This document shows, in pieces, positions 1 through 11,663 of a stretch of 64,000 bases of DNA. Below the pieces are notes generated by a model. That model made no database searches. It was not told the DNA's origin and saw nothing but the letters and a program-made list of their open reading frames with translations. The translations under genes were made by a program, and so were the position numbers. Each line of letters begins with the position of its first letter. The first letter of the stretch is position 1. This DNA is from Isoetes taiwanensis (lineage: Eukaryota > Streptophyta > Lycopodiopsida > Isoetales > Isoetaceae): positions 11,619,317-11,683,316 of the forward strand of contig JAJEKV010000006.1 of NCBI GenBank assembly GCA_021234155.1. Reading direction: 5' to 3'.

Positions 1-1400
1 AGACATAGCATTCGCGCAAGTCGACGGGGTCCTTAGTACGCCCCAATCACTTCCACAACTTATCCCGGTAAGCATCGCGGTCAAAAGCCTTTGCGAAATC
101 CACAAAGCAACAAGACAAATTCCTCGGCCGATTCCGCTATCCTCTATGAGTGTTCGCAGAGTGAAGATATGGTCAATAGTAGAATGCCGGGGCTGAAGTG
201 CTCAATGCGAAATTCGCGACTTCCATCCATCCTCTTCCAAAGTGTCAATCGGCCGCCAAGAATCCCGCAAGCAACTTGGCAAAGACGTAACCCACCATAA
301 TGGTACGATAGTTGGCTCAATGCGGGGGTCCCCCGCTTTGTATATGGGCACAACTCTACCGGGTAGTCCAAAGGTGGGGAAGCCTTCTTGCAATGCCCCG
401 TTGAAGAGTGCCGGGAGAACCGGCACCATTGGGGGCCCGCCCACTTGAGAAGCTCGCCGCAGATACCATCCAAATCTGCTGCCTTCCCCGCTAGCGAAAA
501 GCTGCAGGCCCATTATCACATCCCTTCGCAATGACCGCTAGGGCCCGGCTCATGAGGTAATCGGGTGCCCGGCTTCCCATTGGGTCATACAAATACCGCA
601 AGTATCTCACCCATTGTTCCGGTAATATTTCCCCGTATCGGCAAAGCTACTCAAGACCTTTCTCCGTATGTCTCTAGGGTGGCGGGTCTAGAAGACCAAA
701 CATCTGCTGGGTCGGGTTCAAGTTCAAGGTACCGGGCTTTCTGGTCTCTGGAGGAAGGAGCTTTATTGGACGGATGGCTCATTCAATGCTAATCGGTGGG
801 GTCCAGCACTTGGCGAGCCATCGCTTTCAGGCTCCGACATTCGGCTACTCCAACTGCTGGTTGCGGGGAAGGTGGTTGCAGCCCTCGTGGATCTACGAGC
901 CGGCTCCTCCCAGCATCCGTCCCCTACCGGCGAGCTTCACCGGACCGCCTGGCCGCTGAAGTGGGGGAGTTGCGCGCGACTTTCAGCTCATGCTCAAGCA
1001 TCCTCCGATAGACCGCATGATCATAGTCCGTGACGCGAACCTGCGGTACATGGGGTGTCAGGGGCTTATGGGCGCCTGGCTCCCGGCCAATCTATCCCGC
1101 AAGAACAAAATATGGTCCTGAAGTCTACTCGGCCCCTACCAATTCGTCTCCATTAACCGGAAGCGAAAGTGATCAAGGTAGGCATTGCTCGCCCAAGGCA
1201 GCATCATAATCCACCACACCGGGTGTCGCCGTTCTCCGCCCTGCCAAGTGAAGCGGCCGAGGATCGCCACCGTGCCAGCCCATTGCAAATGACCAGTCAA
1301 AGATATCGCCTCAAAGAATGTAGCCCGCCATACCGCGGTCACCGGTCGCCATCCGACGCCTTTGGCCAAACCATCTCAGCGGGTCCATTTGCAACACATC
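1..1400 (-). mobile_element. Degenerate LINE fragment (RT plus end of endonuclease)
   Basis: Read on the minus strand, 60-110 encodes the RT motif A block CFVDFAKAFD, and 200-450 encodes the preceding block with VVPIYKAGDP, both typical of L1-like non-LTR reverse transcriptases. Around 1140-1370 broken frames resemble the end of the AP-type endonuclease, with a VVDYDAAL-like string where LINEs have S-x-VDY. The order endonuclease, linker, RT from high to low coordinates agrees with a minus-strand ORF2. Stops and frameshifts break every domain, so it is dead. It is GC-richer than the DNA to its right and differs from the LINEs at 6.8-22 kb, so it is probably another family. The element continues beyond the left edge of the window. 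Confidence 0.8.
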
Positions 1401-4290
1401 CTCAGCTAGAGGTGCTAATTTTGGGATCTCGCTTCTTAGTGCAAGTAATTAAATCCAACTACCAGATTTGTTCACTAATTCTATGGTTGAGATTCGATGT
1501 GGTTGAGTTTAGGGCTACTATGGGTCGATGGTTTTACTAAAGTAGCGTGCAACCATTTGAAGGGGCCTCCGCCACAAGAAACAAAAATGTGTTCGGAAAG
1601 CTTTGTTTGGCTTTTGATTTATGGATTTTAGAATCGGCCCTTGTCGGTCCTGATCGGGTGCATGGGTTGTGATGTTGTGCACAAACCGAGGCAAATTTGG
1701 TTCTACTAGGTTCAAAGAAAAATACGTGGCGCGGGAAAATTGGAGACAACATGTGGAAACTCCGGGCAATTGGATCGCCATCGAGCAAAAGACAAAGAAG
1801 TGCGCGAAGCAGGGGCAAGGATTTGCAATCGGCTATGGAAAGCATAAGCAGTTGGGTAGCTGATTTCATGCTTTGACGAGTTGGGTCCAAGATTTGAACA
1901 GTTTTCATGGCGTTATCCATAGGAAGCAGCGTTTATAGTTCGGCTCTGATTTGCTGGCGTTATCCGTAGGAAGTAGGGTCTATGGTTTGGCTGTGATCCC
2001 TGCTTTGAACATTGTATTGTTTTATGTAACAATGAGGACTTGCAGGACCGGATTGAAATTGTAGAAGAACGAGTCCCTTTTTTTATTGGCACATGAGTTG
2101 AACATTGATTCTATGGAGTACGCAAAGTTGTAAAACGAGATATGTTCAAATAAGGACAGCACCATTCAGGAAAACAAGGGGTATTGTTTCACGGCTCCTT
2201 AGTGCAAACTCTCGGTCTTTTTGTTGATTTGGCTTGCTTTTTTTACGGTTCAGGTATTGAAGGGCACTAAGAATAACAAGGAAAATCTAAAATTCTTTGT
2301 TGGTTTAAGACAATACGATTTAAAACGAAAGCGTTTGTTAAGACAATAAATTGTTAAGATAATAAAGAAACTAACATGAAGTTGCCTGTTTCTTAAATCA
2401 GAGCGTGTTGAACCTAGAACCATGTGGAATTGGATATTGGGTTTTGACTGCATCTCAGGTTCCCATTGCATTTCTTATTACGTGCTGAATGGATATATAT
2501 GTCTGCAGAACTGTGCAAGAAGAACACATTATTACGGAGGTATAAGTCAAAACATTCTGCATTCTTCTTTTTGGGAAGACAACAAATCCTCATTGTTGCT
2601 TGCATTCTTTGCTGGAGTATTGGAGTTAGCCGTTAATCCTATTGTTTTGGAAATTGGAATGCACCCTTGGGTAAGTATTGAGAGGTGGGAACTTGAAAAT
2701 GTATAAGATTTTTCGATCAATAAATCAGGTAATGGCACAATTATGGCTCACTGGAAGCACGTTTAGCCTTCCATCAGAACGTCATGGCAGGTGACGTGCT
2801 TCTTATTCAATAAACAATATGTTGGGTTCAATAAAGAATCTATCTATTTGCTTTGGATTTGGCAGGAATTGATGTTTCTGGAATGCTATAATTGTTTTTT
2901 TTTGGGGTTCTTTTTTTGGGGGTCCAAGAGACCCGGTGCACAAGAACAAATATCCTATTTTACCACTACATGTGTCCTACCTGCACAAGACTATACCATC
3001 CATGTCAAGAATCATGAGGGATGCTGCTCAGCTAATATTCGAACATGTAAGTTTGAGATGGTATTTCGATCCCACTTATAGATGTTTACCTTCTATGGTA
3101 ACAACAAAACACAGATGTGCAGCTCCTCCATGAGTCATTCGCAAGAACCAATATGTTTGAACTATGATGTCAAGATGTTCTTGGCATATGTCAAATTCTG
3201 CAATGGCATTGCCCAATTTGACAGGGCATGCATGAAGAAACATAAAACAAACTGACCCAAAGGTGCCTTGCAGTTGCAAGGCAAAGACGAGCAATGATAT
3301 GTGGTACAGAAGAAGATGTGCCAAATTAAATATGTATTTGTCTATATCTACATTACATGTACTCCATAATATAAGCAAATTAGAAGGTCTTTCCAAAGAA
3401 TAAACATAAAATTGTAATTCAAAATTGTAATTCATGTCTTTTTCAACTGTAAAATGTCAATTTCCTTAAAGAGTATTTGTCAAGTCCCTTAAGGATATAC
3501 ACGATATAATGTTGAATTGTTAACAAAATCGATAATTATGTTACGTATCATTTTCAAAGATGTCTTTAATTGTTAAACGAATACATATTATATACAAACA
3601 TGTTGAAAAACAAGAAAACCTCCAATTTCAGCTAACAAAACTAGGGTTATAGGGAATGTTGTGCAAAAACAATGTCAAAGATGGTTACTGCATACGTCAA
3701 GCATATAGTAATTGTTTCAACCATCTTTGATAACATTTTTCAACCATCTTTGACAATATTTTAAATGCTGATAAACCCAATGAACATATAGGGTTTGCCA
3801 TCGTAATGGCACATGCCAAACTTGGAGAAGGCCAAAGGCCCTTCAGTTGTATCAATAAATGCAAATGTTGCTGATGAATCAAAAGACATGCAAATAGCTA
3901 GGTGGAAAACATTTGCTAAAGTTCAAGAAATAAGTTGGGACACAATTTGAAGAGAACATAAAATATGCTCCCAACAAGTTTCCCTGGGATGCATATTGAA
4001 GACACCATAACATATGCTCTCAAAATTGAAGACAACATAAAATATACTTCCAACAAGTTCTGCTGGATTGTGCAAGTTTTCAACATTTACAAATTATCAA
4101 ATTGTGCCCAACAACGCTGGGCACCATAACTAGTTTGCAATATGCCCTAGAACACCATTCAACATGTGGTTGACAAAAAATTCTTTATTTTTTTGGAAGC
4201 AGATAGAAATAGCGATTAGAACTATGTCATAAAACTTGCAAAACAATGAAAACATTTTGATGAAATTTCACGCCATTAAAACCCACATGT
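1400..4290. other. Unassigned AT-rich intergenic DNA
   Basis: No open frame here resembles a known protein. The longest frames (127 aa on minus at 1537-1920, 96 aa on plus at 2791-3081, 119 aa on minus at 3076-3435) have no recognisable motif and look like chance. The stretch holds a 47-bp tandem duplication, listed separately, and a short direct repeat of CAACCATCTTTGA around 3717-3760. I see nothing else. Confidence 0.5.
1908..2001. repeat. 47-bp tandem duplication
   Basis: Two adjacent copies begin TGGCGTTATCC(A/G)TAGGAAG at 1908 and 1955 and stay alignable for their full 47 bp with several substitutions. It looks like a local duplication of no evident function. Confidence 0.75.
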
Positions 4291-4680
4291 GTGGCATATG
4301 CCCCATCGCATGTGTGACACATGTTAAGGGGAGAGCACCCCATCCCAAATGCCTATTAATAGGTATTTGCCATAAACCCCACTTGCCGTGTGGCAAGGCA
4401 TCATTGGACCAAGTGGTCCAATCGCAGACCAAGGCCCCAATTTTGAGGCGTATATAGAGGAGAGAGCTTAAACTCTAAAACCTTTTAGGTTTTAAGCTAG
4501 CATCGACTTCGAAGCCTTCTGGAGGTCATTTTGGGCCTTGGACCAGAAATCAGTCTTAGAGCTCGAGTAGAGCTCACATATCTAAGGCGCTGCATGATGT
4601 TAGATGATCATGGTATGATACTCTATTTTGCACCCCTTGTGTATGGGGGTAAGGGGGGTAGAGGCCTCTCTCTCTCTCTC
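4290..4680 (+). other. Possible LTR or promoter-like stretch
   Basis: The segment has a TATA-like GTATATAGAGG at about 4449, then GA-rich leader-like DNA, then a stretch near 4590-4665 ending in a (CT)8 run. The part around 4590-4660 (TTGCACC...CTTGTGTAT...GGGGTAGAG) resembles 54280-54320 elsewhere in the window. Both could therefore be remnants of one LTR or other repeat family. No coding sequence is attached, and this reading is weak. Confidence 0.25.
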
Positions 4681-6610
4681 TGTGGAAGCACATTTGATGA
4701 TTGGTTTGATATAGAGGATGGGTGCATGACCATCTCATTAGAAGGAATTGGAGAGTCTGAGAAACGAAAAAAGAGCTCTATAGAACATATATAAATGCTA
4801 TACTCCAAGAAGCCAAGCATCTTTAGGAAGGTGTATCTTTAAGCAGGGAGACATTTAATAAGCAGGATGCGACTTAGCTCCTATAGACTTGGCTGGAAGT
4901 GGGACGTTGGAGTAATATTCATCATAAAGTTAGATAATATGATGTTTCCTATAGAAACATCATCATAACTAACTTTTAACATAAATAGGGTATGGAAGAC
5001 ACAAAAATTATGTTCCTTTAAGAGAAATTAACCCTTTTACTTATGAGGTTTCACTTAAAAATTTTGAGCTTGCCAAAATGGGCTCCACTACAACCCCATG
5101 AATAACTTATATAATGTTCATGTTCCTCAACTAAAAACCTTAACCCAAGATGTTATCCTTGCTAAATTGATATTTTTAAACCCCCTCCCACTATTAGTTT
5201 TTCATTTTTTTCTAAGTTATTAAAATTCTAAAATGGGCTTCACCAAAGATGCCCTTGAAGGAACAACCTTCCTACCTCATTGCCAAAAGTGGTCCTGGGA
5301 GAACCTTAGGAGTAATGGTCCACTTTTGGCAAAAAAGTTTTTTTGATCACTATCTAAAAGTTGCATAACTAGTTATTCTAGACTATTCCATTGTTCTATT
5401 GTCCGCCAACCCCCTATGAGAAAACTTTTCCATATTTTTGTTATCATAGTTTGAGATTCTTTTCCAAACTTCAAGTTCTACAAGATTAGTTCGAACCCTT
5501 CATGTGAAGTGAATGGCCGTTGTATTATGATCTTGACGCTATGTTGTTGATTGTTCCCTTCGTACCATTATATATGATTGATTATATGTATGTTGCTTGC
5601 TCCCATTACATAAGCCATGGAGGTCCATTGCCCTCGAGAAGAACAACAAGAAGCCATCCATTTTTCATCAGATCAACTGGAGCACCACCAAGTTGATGTC
5701 AAAATGGATGGCTTCTGTTGATCTCCGTACCAATCTCGTTGCATGAGTGGACCTCCATAGCTTATATGATGGGAGCATTGTATAGGTATGCTCACCACGG
5801 CGGGTGAGAACAAAGATCAACAACATAGCGATCAAATCATAATATTCACCACCATAGCATCACATGAAGGTTCTAACCCAAGTTTGGAAAGAATCTCAAA
5901 CTATGACCTCGAAAATATGGGAAAAGTTTTTCTCATAGGGTAAAATTGTACGGGGTGAATCTCTAGAATAAGTAGTTAGATAACAATTAGATAGTGATGA
6001 AACTTTTTTTTTTGCCAAAATTGGACCATTACTCATGAGTTGCACCAGGACCACTTTTGGCAAGCCCAAAATGCCCCCAAGCGCATCTTTGAGTGAAGCC
6101 CATTTTTAGAATTTTAATAACTTCAAAATGAAAAACTAATAGTGGAATCGAGCTTAAAAATATCAATTTAGCAAGGATAACATCTTGAAATACCCAATTA
6201 GTTGAGGAACATGAACATTAGAGCAGTTATTCATGAGTTGTAGTGGAGCCCATTTTGGCAAGCTCAAAATGCCCCCTGGTGCACCTCATAAGTAAAAGTG
6301 TCATAACATTTTTTTGGAACATAATTTTTAAGACGTATACCTTATTTATAAGAATATGATGATGTTTCTATATGAAATATGAGGGAAATTTTTAAGGAAA
6401 ACCCAACGCCCATAAGGGTTAAGTCTATAACCCCTCGCACACCATATTAAATGTCTTCCATTAAAGATACACCTTCCTAAAGATGCTTGGAGACGAGGTT
6501 GCCCCCGCCGTGTTCTATAATCTTTTTTCCTCACTAAGGTGACGATCATGCCTAATGAGATGGTCATGCACCCATCCCTATATCAAACCAATCATCAAAT
6601 GTGCTTCCAC
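4681..6610. mobile_element. Foldback element (long imperfect palindrome)
   Basis: The left arm starts at 4681 with TGTGGAAGCACATTTGATGA and the right arm ends at 6610 with its reverse complement. Homology in inverted orientation can be followed almost continuously inward. The blocks near 4830 (AGCATCTTTAGGAAGGTGTA) recur inverted near 6460-6490, those near 5045-5300 recur near 6060-6300, and those near 5450 recur near 5880-5910. The centre is near 5690, where GAAGCCATCCATTTT faces AAAATGGATGGCTTC. No transposase frame is present. Such structures are known as foldback or MULE-type non-autonomous elements; an inverted duplication is the alternative. A (CT)8 run abuts the left arm. A transcript would form a hairpin of almost 1 kb. 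No target duplication could be identified. Confidence 0.8.
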
Positions 6611-6711
6611 AACCGTAAGCTATCATCTCCCATCTCTAACTCCACCCCCTCATCCCTCATCAGAATTGGAATAAGTCCCCTATTCTAAGAGAGAGAAGGC
6701 CTAGGCCCACG

Positions 6712-6714
<3 letters not shown>

Positions 6715-6746
<32 letters not shown>

Positions 6747-6797
6747 TGTAATGGGAATTACATATGTCTAACTACTAGAGAGAGAGAGAGAGAGAGA
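6715..6797. repeat. (AG)n tracts at the LINE 3' end
   Basis: There are two pure AG runs, 6715-6743 and 6777-6797, separated by 33 bp of unique DNA. The inner run directly touches the 3' end of LINE copy 1, whose last bases read AATACACTTCACTTCA then (TC)n on the minus strand. It is best read as the LINE's tail or its target microsatellite. Confidence 0.85.
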
Positions 6798-6829
6798 TGA
6801 AGTGAAGTGTATTAAGTCTTTGGGAGGCC

Positions 6830-9400
6830 TCAAAGGCCTAAAAGACAACCAAAATTTTTACACAATATCATAAAAGAGTAGATGAGTTTCGTAGTCCTCA
6901 TCTAACTCATCGCCTCACTCAACATATCTTCATCATCTAAGATACTATTTAATCTTTTTCAAACAATTCTCTACATCTCAAGAATTCTAATAAGTATTCC
7001 CCAATCTTATCTCCCTTCCATATTGAAGAAGGTAATGAAGATCTTTTAGCTTGAACCCCATGTCGCGCCCTCAAAGAATGATATGCACTACAACGGCAAT
7101 GTGTGATCTTCATCTTCTATTTGTTCTTCTCCACAAATCTTGCAATATCTCTCTGCCTCTAGGAACAATATGCCCCCATCTCCCGCCCCACCCCCGCATG
7201 ATGTGAACTTAGACTCTAATCCTCCCTATTGCATGTCTTTTTCTTTTTATGGAGATATTTTCCCTCGTAGATATTTCGCCATTTCCAAGCCGTGGTTCAT
7301 GTTTTGCCTGTACATAATCATCTTTGTTTTAGGTTGAGACCACATCTTCTTATATACCTTATCAAAAATCCATTGTCTCAAATTATCCTTTATGAGAAGG
7401 GCATCCCCGCCAATCAATATCCCATTTCTTTAACCACTTAATCACATCCCGAACCATCCTTTATCCTTACTACCCAAAAGAGCTCTATGAGGAAGTCGTA
7501 GGTTATCCATGGTCACACCTTTTTCAAGTATCTAATGCATCCGACCAATGCTTCTCCTTCTAAAGGCATAAGCCCACATTCCGTCAACATCATCTCATAA
7601 GGGGTTTGAGCTTTTACACCTAATTCAAGGCGTATGAACTTTTTCAAGATCTGCTCCAAATCACCCCATAGTCCCTGTGGAAGGATGGGCCCCCATATCT
7701 CACTCCCATATAGTGCTACACTCGACAAGTGACACAAAAGTTTCGCTTGAGCCACCAAGACCATAAGTGAGCTTCCCCGCACAAACTTTGCATAGCATAA
7801 AGAGCCCTATGGCTTCCATCAATTCTCTGCTGGATACATGTATTCCATCTATGGTTTCGCGGAAAAATCAGTCCTAAATACTTATATGAATCACAAGTAC
7901 TCACCGCTTTTCTTTGTATTGAAATGAGCACTCTTGTTTAAGCCGCACCTACCGCCATGATATTTGTCTTCTAGGTTCACCTCGCATTCCCAAAGATCAC
8001 AAAAGTGGGCTAATCCATCCAAATGTTTCGCATGGAGTCCGGTGATCGAGCAAAAAATGACCACGCCATCAAGATACATCGCAGAGTTGCACTACATAAC
8101 CATGAATATCCGGCCCCTTCGACAATCATATGTAGCCAGCCTCAAGACCGCCAATAAATAATCCAAACAGTAGGTGACATTGGGCAGCCTTGCTTGACCC
8201 CAATGTTACTATCAATATATTCTCGATTTTCTATAGAAAGAGGAAAGGAAAGTCAGATAGTACCTTTTCATATAGCACTTGCACCGCTGCTCGTAATTGC
8301 TCGAACTCCCAAATTTTATCTAATATGTCCCATAGTCGAGGTCTAGGCACTTTATCGAAGGCTTTTCAAATCTACAAAGGCTACATAAGCAGTTTCTTGG
8401 TCCCCTTCACTCGTCAAATATAGATTTGAGCACCGTGAGATGATCTATCGTGGATCTTCCAAAATTCTAAAAGACGCCTGTTTTCGCATCTTTTGTGATT
8501 GATCTCCGCCCATGTACTTATTCTCTTTCCTCCAAAGATGGATGCCAAAGAACTTTGTTAACAATCCGGGCTACCAATATTGTTCTATAGTTATTAATAT
8601 CACCCACGCACCTCCTTTATGTACGTGTATCACCCGGCTTACTCGCCACTCCGCTGGCATTCCCTCGCTTATTGCTTTTGTGAACGTATCAGCAATGATT
8701 GATGGAGTTTTGGCCCCGCCCATTTCTCAGATGCTCGCACAAAGGCCTTGAATATCCTTTGCCTTTACCATTTGCTAGTCGTGATATGCCATCACCACTT
8801 CTTCACAAATTAACAAATTTAAGCCGATTATGTCAATAGAGCTAAGTATCCCGCCTCAATGATGATAAAGGTTGTGTACATGCTTCCAAAGGACATCCGG
8901 ACTAGAGGGAACTCCCTTTTCGCTTTTACGCAATGTGTTCCGTGTTTTTAGGATCGATAGGTAGCTATTGCATAGAAACTCTTGCTTATGATAGATAAAT
9001 CGCCTTTTCTTTTGCCTAAGTATCTTCCCTCGTAAGCTTTTTCTATATTGTTCTCTAGCCACCCCATCACTACTCCTCCATTTAGATTTTGCTTTTTACA
9101 AGCGTAATCATACCATGCATTACATGGTAGCCCTTTCATACTTCGCTTGGAGGTAAAACCTCAGAAGCGGTCCCCTCGATAGTGTGTCACATAATTGCTT
9201 GCTAGCCATTGACAAGTCTCAGGTTCCATTTAATGGTTGTCGATCTTTGCTCCAAATTTTAGCCTCGATAGCATTCTTTCAAACTAGGCCCGAGGTAATA
9301 TTTGGGTCAGCATGATATTCTCTCGCTTTGCACTCGGGTGCATTGACAAAGAATGGTTAGTTTCAATGGACAATGGTCTCATTCCAACCGCTTCTCCTAT
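6830..9400 (-). pseudogene. LINE copy 1 ORF2: RT and C-terminal region, decayed
   Basis: This is the reverse transcriptase part of ORF2, broken by stops and frameshifts. Visible on the minus strand are the block IGVKQGCP near 8190-8220, a mutated catalytic box reading MYLDGVVIF where YADDVVIF is expected (about 8055-8085), a YKYLGLIF block near 7870, and LYGSEIWGP followed by LGVKAQTPYEMM (about 7590-7710). The last two are the C-terminal signature shared with the plus-strand LINE at 27.1 kb and with copy 2. The two catalytic Asp of the box are not intact, so this copy cannot be active. The order follows directly from the endonuclease frame upstream. Confidence 0.8.
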
Positions 9401-9401
9401 C

Positions 9402-10163
9402 TCAAAAATCTATTACTTGATGTAACGTAGATCTCGCCATTATAACATAATCAACAATGCTTCTGGATCTACATGTGGTTCTTTCCGTCCCTGGAAATCT
9501 GGCCAAACCATTACATATAATCATATTAGTACTACAACATAATGTTAACAAAAACCGACCTGTTTTAGTAATGATGTGATCTTGTGAGTATCTATTCCAA
9601 CCATTTGCCGCTAATTCGACATTGTCCATTTGTTCTAACCAAAGCAGATCATGCATGTCTATATAAACTGCTGCCTGTTTTTCACCTGTTCGGCCATTAA
9701 AGTCTCCAGCTAAAATCACTTCTCCCTTATTTTGAAAATCCATAATGTCTTGTTCAATCCCAAAGAAAGGATCGTCCTGTGAGGCTTCAGTTTTATTATA
9801 AACTTTTTGATGTCTCGGGGCAAAGTAACAAATGGCCATGTAATATACTGCTTTTGAACCATTTATTTCCAACCACATATATTGGCCGTTTTTATCATGT
9901 TTAATTCCTGTCACAATTTCTCTATATCTTGTTCGTACATAACATGCCAGTCCACCATTACCAATATCTGTTGCTCCAAATCTGTTACTTCTAACTGAAT
10001 AAATTAAATCAAACTCAGGTATACTAGGTAGAGCATATAACTCATGTTCTTTGGTCTCCAGGAAGCATATCATATCTATATCTGTTAAGATTTCCTGCAT
10101 CGTAATTACTTTTTCTATTGTCAGTCTATTAATGTTCCATATGATTATGCTGAGACCTCCCAC
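9402..10163 (-). CDS. LINE copy 1 ORF2 N-terminus: AP-like endonuclease
   Basis: This 253-codon open frame encodes the nicking endonuclease that starts target-primed reverse transcription. Motifs in order are WNINRL near the start, FLETKEHE (metal-binding Glu), AGDFNGRTG about residue 152 (Asp-x-Asn), and RSIVDYVIM about residue 236. The final Asp-His block survives just past the end, out of frame, as DHCPL near 9365. The frame opens 30 bp after the ORF1 stop. The first codon is GTG with a TAG two codons upstream, so the original ATG is probably mutated. I infer a once-functional ORF2 now cut off from its RT by a frameshift. No host function is suggested. Confidence 0.85.
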   Translation of the reverse strand: MGGLSIIIWNINRLTIEKVITMQEILTDIDMICFLETKEHELYALPSIPEFDLIYSVRSNRFGATDIGNGGLACYVRTRYREIVTGIKHDKNGQYMWLEINGSKAVYYMAICYFAPRHQKVYNKTEASQDDPFFGIEQDIMDFQNKGEVILAGDFNGRTGEKQAAVYIDMHDLLWLEQMDNVELAANGWNRYSQDHIITKTGRFLLTLCCSTNMIICNGLARFPGTERTTCRSRSIVDYVIMARSTLHQVIDF

Positions 10164-10193
10164 GATGCCCTATTCAGTAATTATTGCCTTCCC

Positions 10194-11039
10194 TTATGCC
10201 CATTTACCTGCTTGATTCTTCAGTTTTGCCTCTTTGAACTTTTGAGCTTCTTGTTTTCTCTCTTGCATTTGCTCTTTAGTCAAATCTTCATTAACCCATA
10301 TGAACTTCCCTTTCAGATTGTGCTTGTGTTTCAGAACTTGCAGTCTCGTCTCACGATTAGCAAACTTTACCAAGATATGACGTGTTCCCTTCTCTTTTCT
10401 ACCAATTCTAAATGCTTCCATGATTTCTGTTTTAGCCATTTGCATATCATTTGTAAGAAAAGTTTCCACTACTTCCTTGGTTATCTCGTTCTCCTTCTCA
10501 GGCAGCCCGACTATTCGTAAATTCAGCATTCTCTGTTTCCTTTCTTGTGTTTCCACGTATTTATCAAATACGTCTCTGAGGTTGCTTAATTCCGCCATCG
10601 TGGTTTCTGCCCCTGTTTCAAATGCTCTTTCTTTTATTTCCAGCAGTCCGGATTTTAGTTCATTCATTTCCTCCTGTAGTTGCCCAAAGTTGTTTGCTTC
10701 CGATGGTTTCTCTTTCATTTCTAGCAGTTCAAACTTAACCTCATTCAGCTCTTCCTGCAGTTGTAAGAAATTGGAGTGCAAAGCATCATTTTCTGATCTT
10801 AAGTTCTTAATCTCATCAAAGAGTTTAATCTCCCTGATAGCTGATTCTTGTCTGAAGTTAATGAGTTCTGTCATGATATTGTTCAGGGTTTCTTTGATGC
10901 TTCCAGATTGTTCGCTATCTAAATCAGAAAAGGATGGAGTCCCCTTGCCATTAACAGATACCGAATCCTTATCTCCTGATTTTCCCTTATCTGCTCCTGC
11001 AATATTATCCTGCAGAGATTCAGCTGGGTCCAAAGCCAC
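10194..11039 (-). CDS. LINE copy 1 ORF1p-like protein (coiled coil, RRM)
   Basis: This is an RNA-binding nucleocapsid-like protein of an L1-type LINE. Residues roughly 45-165 are heptad-rich and strongly charged, predicting a long coiled coil with a repeated LQEE(L/M)NE(V/L)K module. Residues roughly 168-250 match the L1 ORF1p RRM pattern, starting MLNLRIVGLPEKENE and including RHILVKFANRETRLQVL. The tail contains WVNEDLTKEQ and is basic. The open frame starts at a GTG and continues in frame upstream to an ATG at 11168, interrupted by one TGA at about 11151, so the original protein was about 43 residues longer. From general knowledge, plant L1 ORF1 proteins often carry CCHC knuckles; this one has none. 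Copy 2 has the matching C-terminus at 14922-15062. Confidence 0.85.
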   Translation of the reverse strand: MALDPAESLQDNIAGADKGKSGDKDSVSVNGKGTPSFSDLDSEQSGSIKETLNNIMTELINFRQESAIREIKLFDEIKNLRSENDALHSNFLQLQEELNEVKFELLEMKEKPSEANNFGQLQEEMNELKSGLLEIKERAFETGAETTMAELSNLRDVFDKYVETQERKQRMLNLRIVGLPEKENEITKEVVETFLTNDMQMAKTEIMEAFRIGRKEKGTRHILVKFANRETRLQVLKHKHNLKGKFIWVNEDLTKEQMQERKQEAQKFKEAKLKNQAGKWA

Positions 11040-11552
11040 GCTTTTATCAGAGATCTTCTGCTTTCGATTTACTTTTGCTTGCTTCTTAACTGCTTCTGCA
11101 TTATCTGTGAGATCCGTAATCGCCCTCGCTAAGTCCGGAATCCGCAGGATTCAGCCGGAAATAAGCATCCGCTTTTTTTTATAGCCGATTTGGACGCTCG
11201 CAAACCAAAGATCCGCCTTTTGCTACCGCTTTTCCTTTTTCGGTTTTGCCATGTTGAACCCTCGCCAGTTTGTGTGGATCGCCCCGACTCGTAAAACCTC
11301 GCCGGCCGGCCAGCACCGCTATCTCGACCGCATTACACGCTTTTAGAGTCGCCGACAAGATGCCTGCTTTCCCAAAATCGCAGACCAGAGTAACCACTGT
11401 AAACTGCCAGAAAAATATCTGACTACTGTAAACTATCAGCAAGATGCTTGTTTGCCGAATCCCCAGGCCGAATAACATGCACAGAACAAGTCGAATCCCT
11501 TGCCCAGAATCACACGTGGTCACAAACAACGAAGTTCCTCTGCTTCGGATGA

Positions 11553-11554
<2 letters not shown>

Positions 11555-11591
<37 letters not shown>
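11555..11591. repeat. (GA)n tract, tail of LINE copy 2
   Basis: A pure GA run of 37 bp is followed by GGGTGAAGTGAAGTGTATTA, the same LINE 3' terminus as at 6798. On its other side it touches the 5' end of LINE copy 1. Confidence 0.9.
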
Positions 11592-11595
<4 letters not shown>

Positions 11596-11663
11596 GAAGT
11601 GAAGTGTATTATTTCGTCTTGTCAGACCATCAGGCCTATAAGACCGAGTATAAGCTTAATACA

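Larger units (their letters stand above)
6777..11554 (-). mobile_element. LINE copy 1 (L1-like, near full length, (TC)n tail)
   Basis: This is a non-LTR retrotransposon on the minus strand, about 4.8 kb. From 5' to 3' it has a GC-rich leader (11170-11554), ORF1 (coiled coil plus RRM), ORF2 endonuclease, a decayed RT with C-terminal region, a 3' UTR, and a (TC)n tail instead of poly(A). The 3' UTR (about 6800-6850) carries AGGCCT palindromes just before the tail. The 5' end directly abuts the (GA)n tract at 11555-11591, which is the tail of LINE copy 2. Copy 1 therefore appears to have inserted into that microsatellite. ORF1 and the endonuclease are still nearly open while the RT is full of stops. 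Confidence 0.85.

Noticed and set aside
10420-11184. 254-codon plus-strand frame rich in Ser
   Set aside because: It is the antisense of LINE ORF1. The Ser/Leu/Phe bias mirrors the charged coiled coil on the other strand.
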